This document shows positions 31,851 through 32,058 of a DNA stretch of 32,058 nucleotides, one piece after another. The number at the start of each line of letters is the position of its first letter. Position 1 is the stretch's first letter. Source of the DNA: Ignavibacteriota bacterium. Its GTDB lineage: Bacteria > Bacteroidota > Ignavibacteria > UBA10030 > SZUA-254. The notes below the pieces were generated by a model. It did no database searches and was not told the DNA's origin. It saw only the letters and a list, made by a program, of their open reading frames with translations. The position numbers and the translations under genes are program-made. The DNA lies in contig JACREZ010000021.1 in assembly GCA_016212665.1 (NCBI GenBank), positions 1-32,058 on the forward strand, read 5' to 3'.

Positions 31851-31922
31851 GCGAGGAACGAAGCGACGAAGCAATCCCGCGTTCCACTCTACTTTCAATG
31901 GTGAGATTGCTTCGCTACGCTG
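31851..31922. repeat. Interspersed repeat GCGAGGAACGAAGCGACG...
   Basis: GCGAGGAACGAAGCGACGAA is followed by GCAATCCC. A complementary GAGATTGCTTCGCTACGC lies about 30 bases later, so the unit can fold. The word GCGACGAAGCAATC is a well-known style of dispersed repeat in several bacterial phyla. Confidence 0.65.
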
Positions 31923-32058
31923 CTAATGAACACTCACCATAGGAACAAGGTTAAATCCTAAAGACGTAGCTTTTTTCTGGAGGATTCGCAGTTGAGAGAT
32001 TTGTACTCGTTCCTGGTATTTTGCAATACCCTGCTCAACATAATCCATCCCTTTTGTC
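31923..32058 (-). CDS. Transposase-like protein, C-terminal fragment (runs off right edge)
   Basis: On the minus strand an open frame enters from the right edge and ends at the TAG in 31923-31925. The 45 residues include MDYVEQGIAKYQERVQISQL, RILQKKATSLG and FNLVPMVSVH. A YVEQG...Y.ER...Q...L.KKA..LG..LVP ending resembles the C-terminus of some DDE transposases, but the catalytic part is outside the window. The call is therefore low. It lies directly beside the 31851 repeat. Confidence 0.4.
   Translation of the reverse strand, partial: TKGMDYVEQGIAKYQERVQISQLRILQKKATSLGFNLVPMVSVH

Overview
The window looks like a chromosomal segment of a Bacteroidota/Ignavibacteria-type (FCB group) bacterium. 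The main evidence is the type IX secretion sorting domains with the YPNPFNP signature on two secreted proteins (9633-10886 minus, 28805-31054 plus). SusC/OMP-like outer membrane proteins, several GWN- and FG-GAP-containing secreted proteins and moderately AT-rich DNA fit this. Genus cannot be read from the sequence.

Layout. 1-1691: left edge with a truncated transposase-like gene, a HicB antitoxin relic with an in-frame stop, a DUF1801 protein, and a DUF4258/YgiT-zinc-finger toxin-antitoxin pair with a possibly leaderless promoter. 1810-9477: one long minus-strand operon-like run that reads OMP, small secreted Cys protein, PqqD-like protein, FG-GAP secreted protein, ATP-grasp ligase, diaminopimelate-decarboxylase-like PLP enzyme, and a urea-transporter/M23 peptidase fusion. 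This combination of a peptide-recognition-type protein, an amide-forming ligase, an amino-acid decarboxylase and a membrane-tethered peptidase is the best candidate here for an undescribed system. 9633-14722: a YCF48-repeat T9SS protein, divergent from a lipoprotein plus TonB-type receptor pair that share Gly/Arg/Met-rich segments. 14811-22960: a type I restriction-modification operon (hsdM, a 306-aa antitoxin-like protein, a PIN toxin, hsdS, a REP-associated tyrosine transposase, hsdR). 23046-24748: a repeat-rich stretch with a strict 21-bp minisatellite, followed by a conserved unknown protein. 24829-28349: a cysteine-synthase-like enzyme and two GT9 heptosyltransferase-like proteins. 28805-32058: a large T9SS protein, a nucleotidyltransferase toxin-antitoxin pair bracketed by a 32-bp direct repeat copied from the T9SS gene's 3' end, interspersed repeats, and the C-terminus of another transposase-like gene.

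A theme runs through the whole window. Short interspersed repeats occur between genes and also inside genes, in frame: in the FG-GAP protein, YCF48 protein, HsdR, HsdM, the RAYT transposase and a glycosyltransferase. This resembles the coding palindromic elements known from Rickettsia. All functional calls are from reading the translations; no database search was run.
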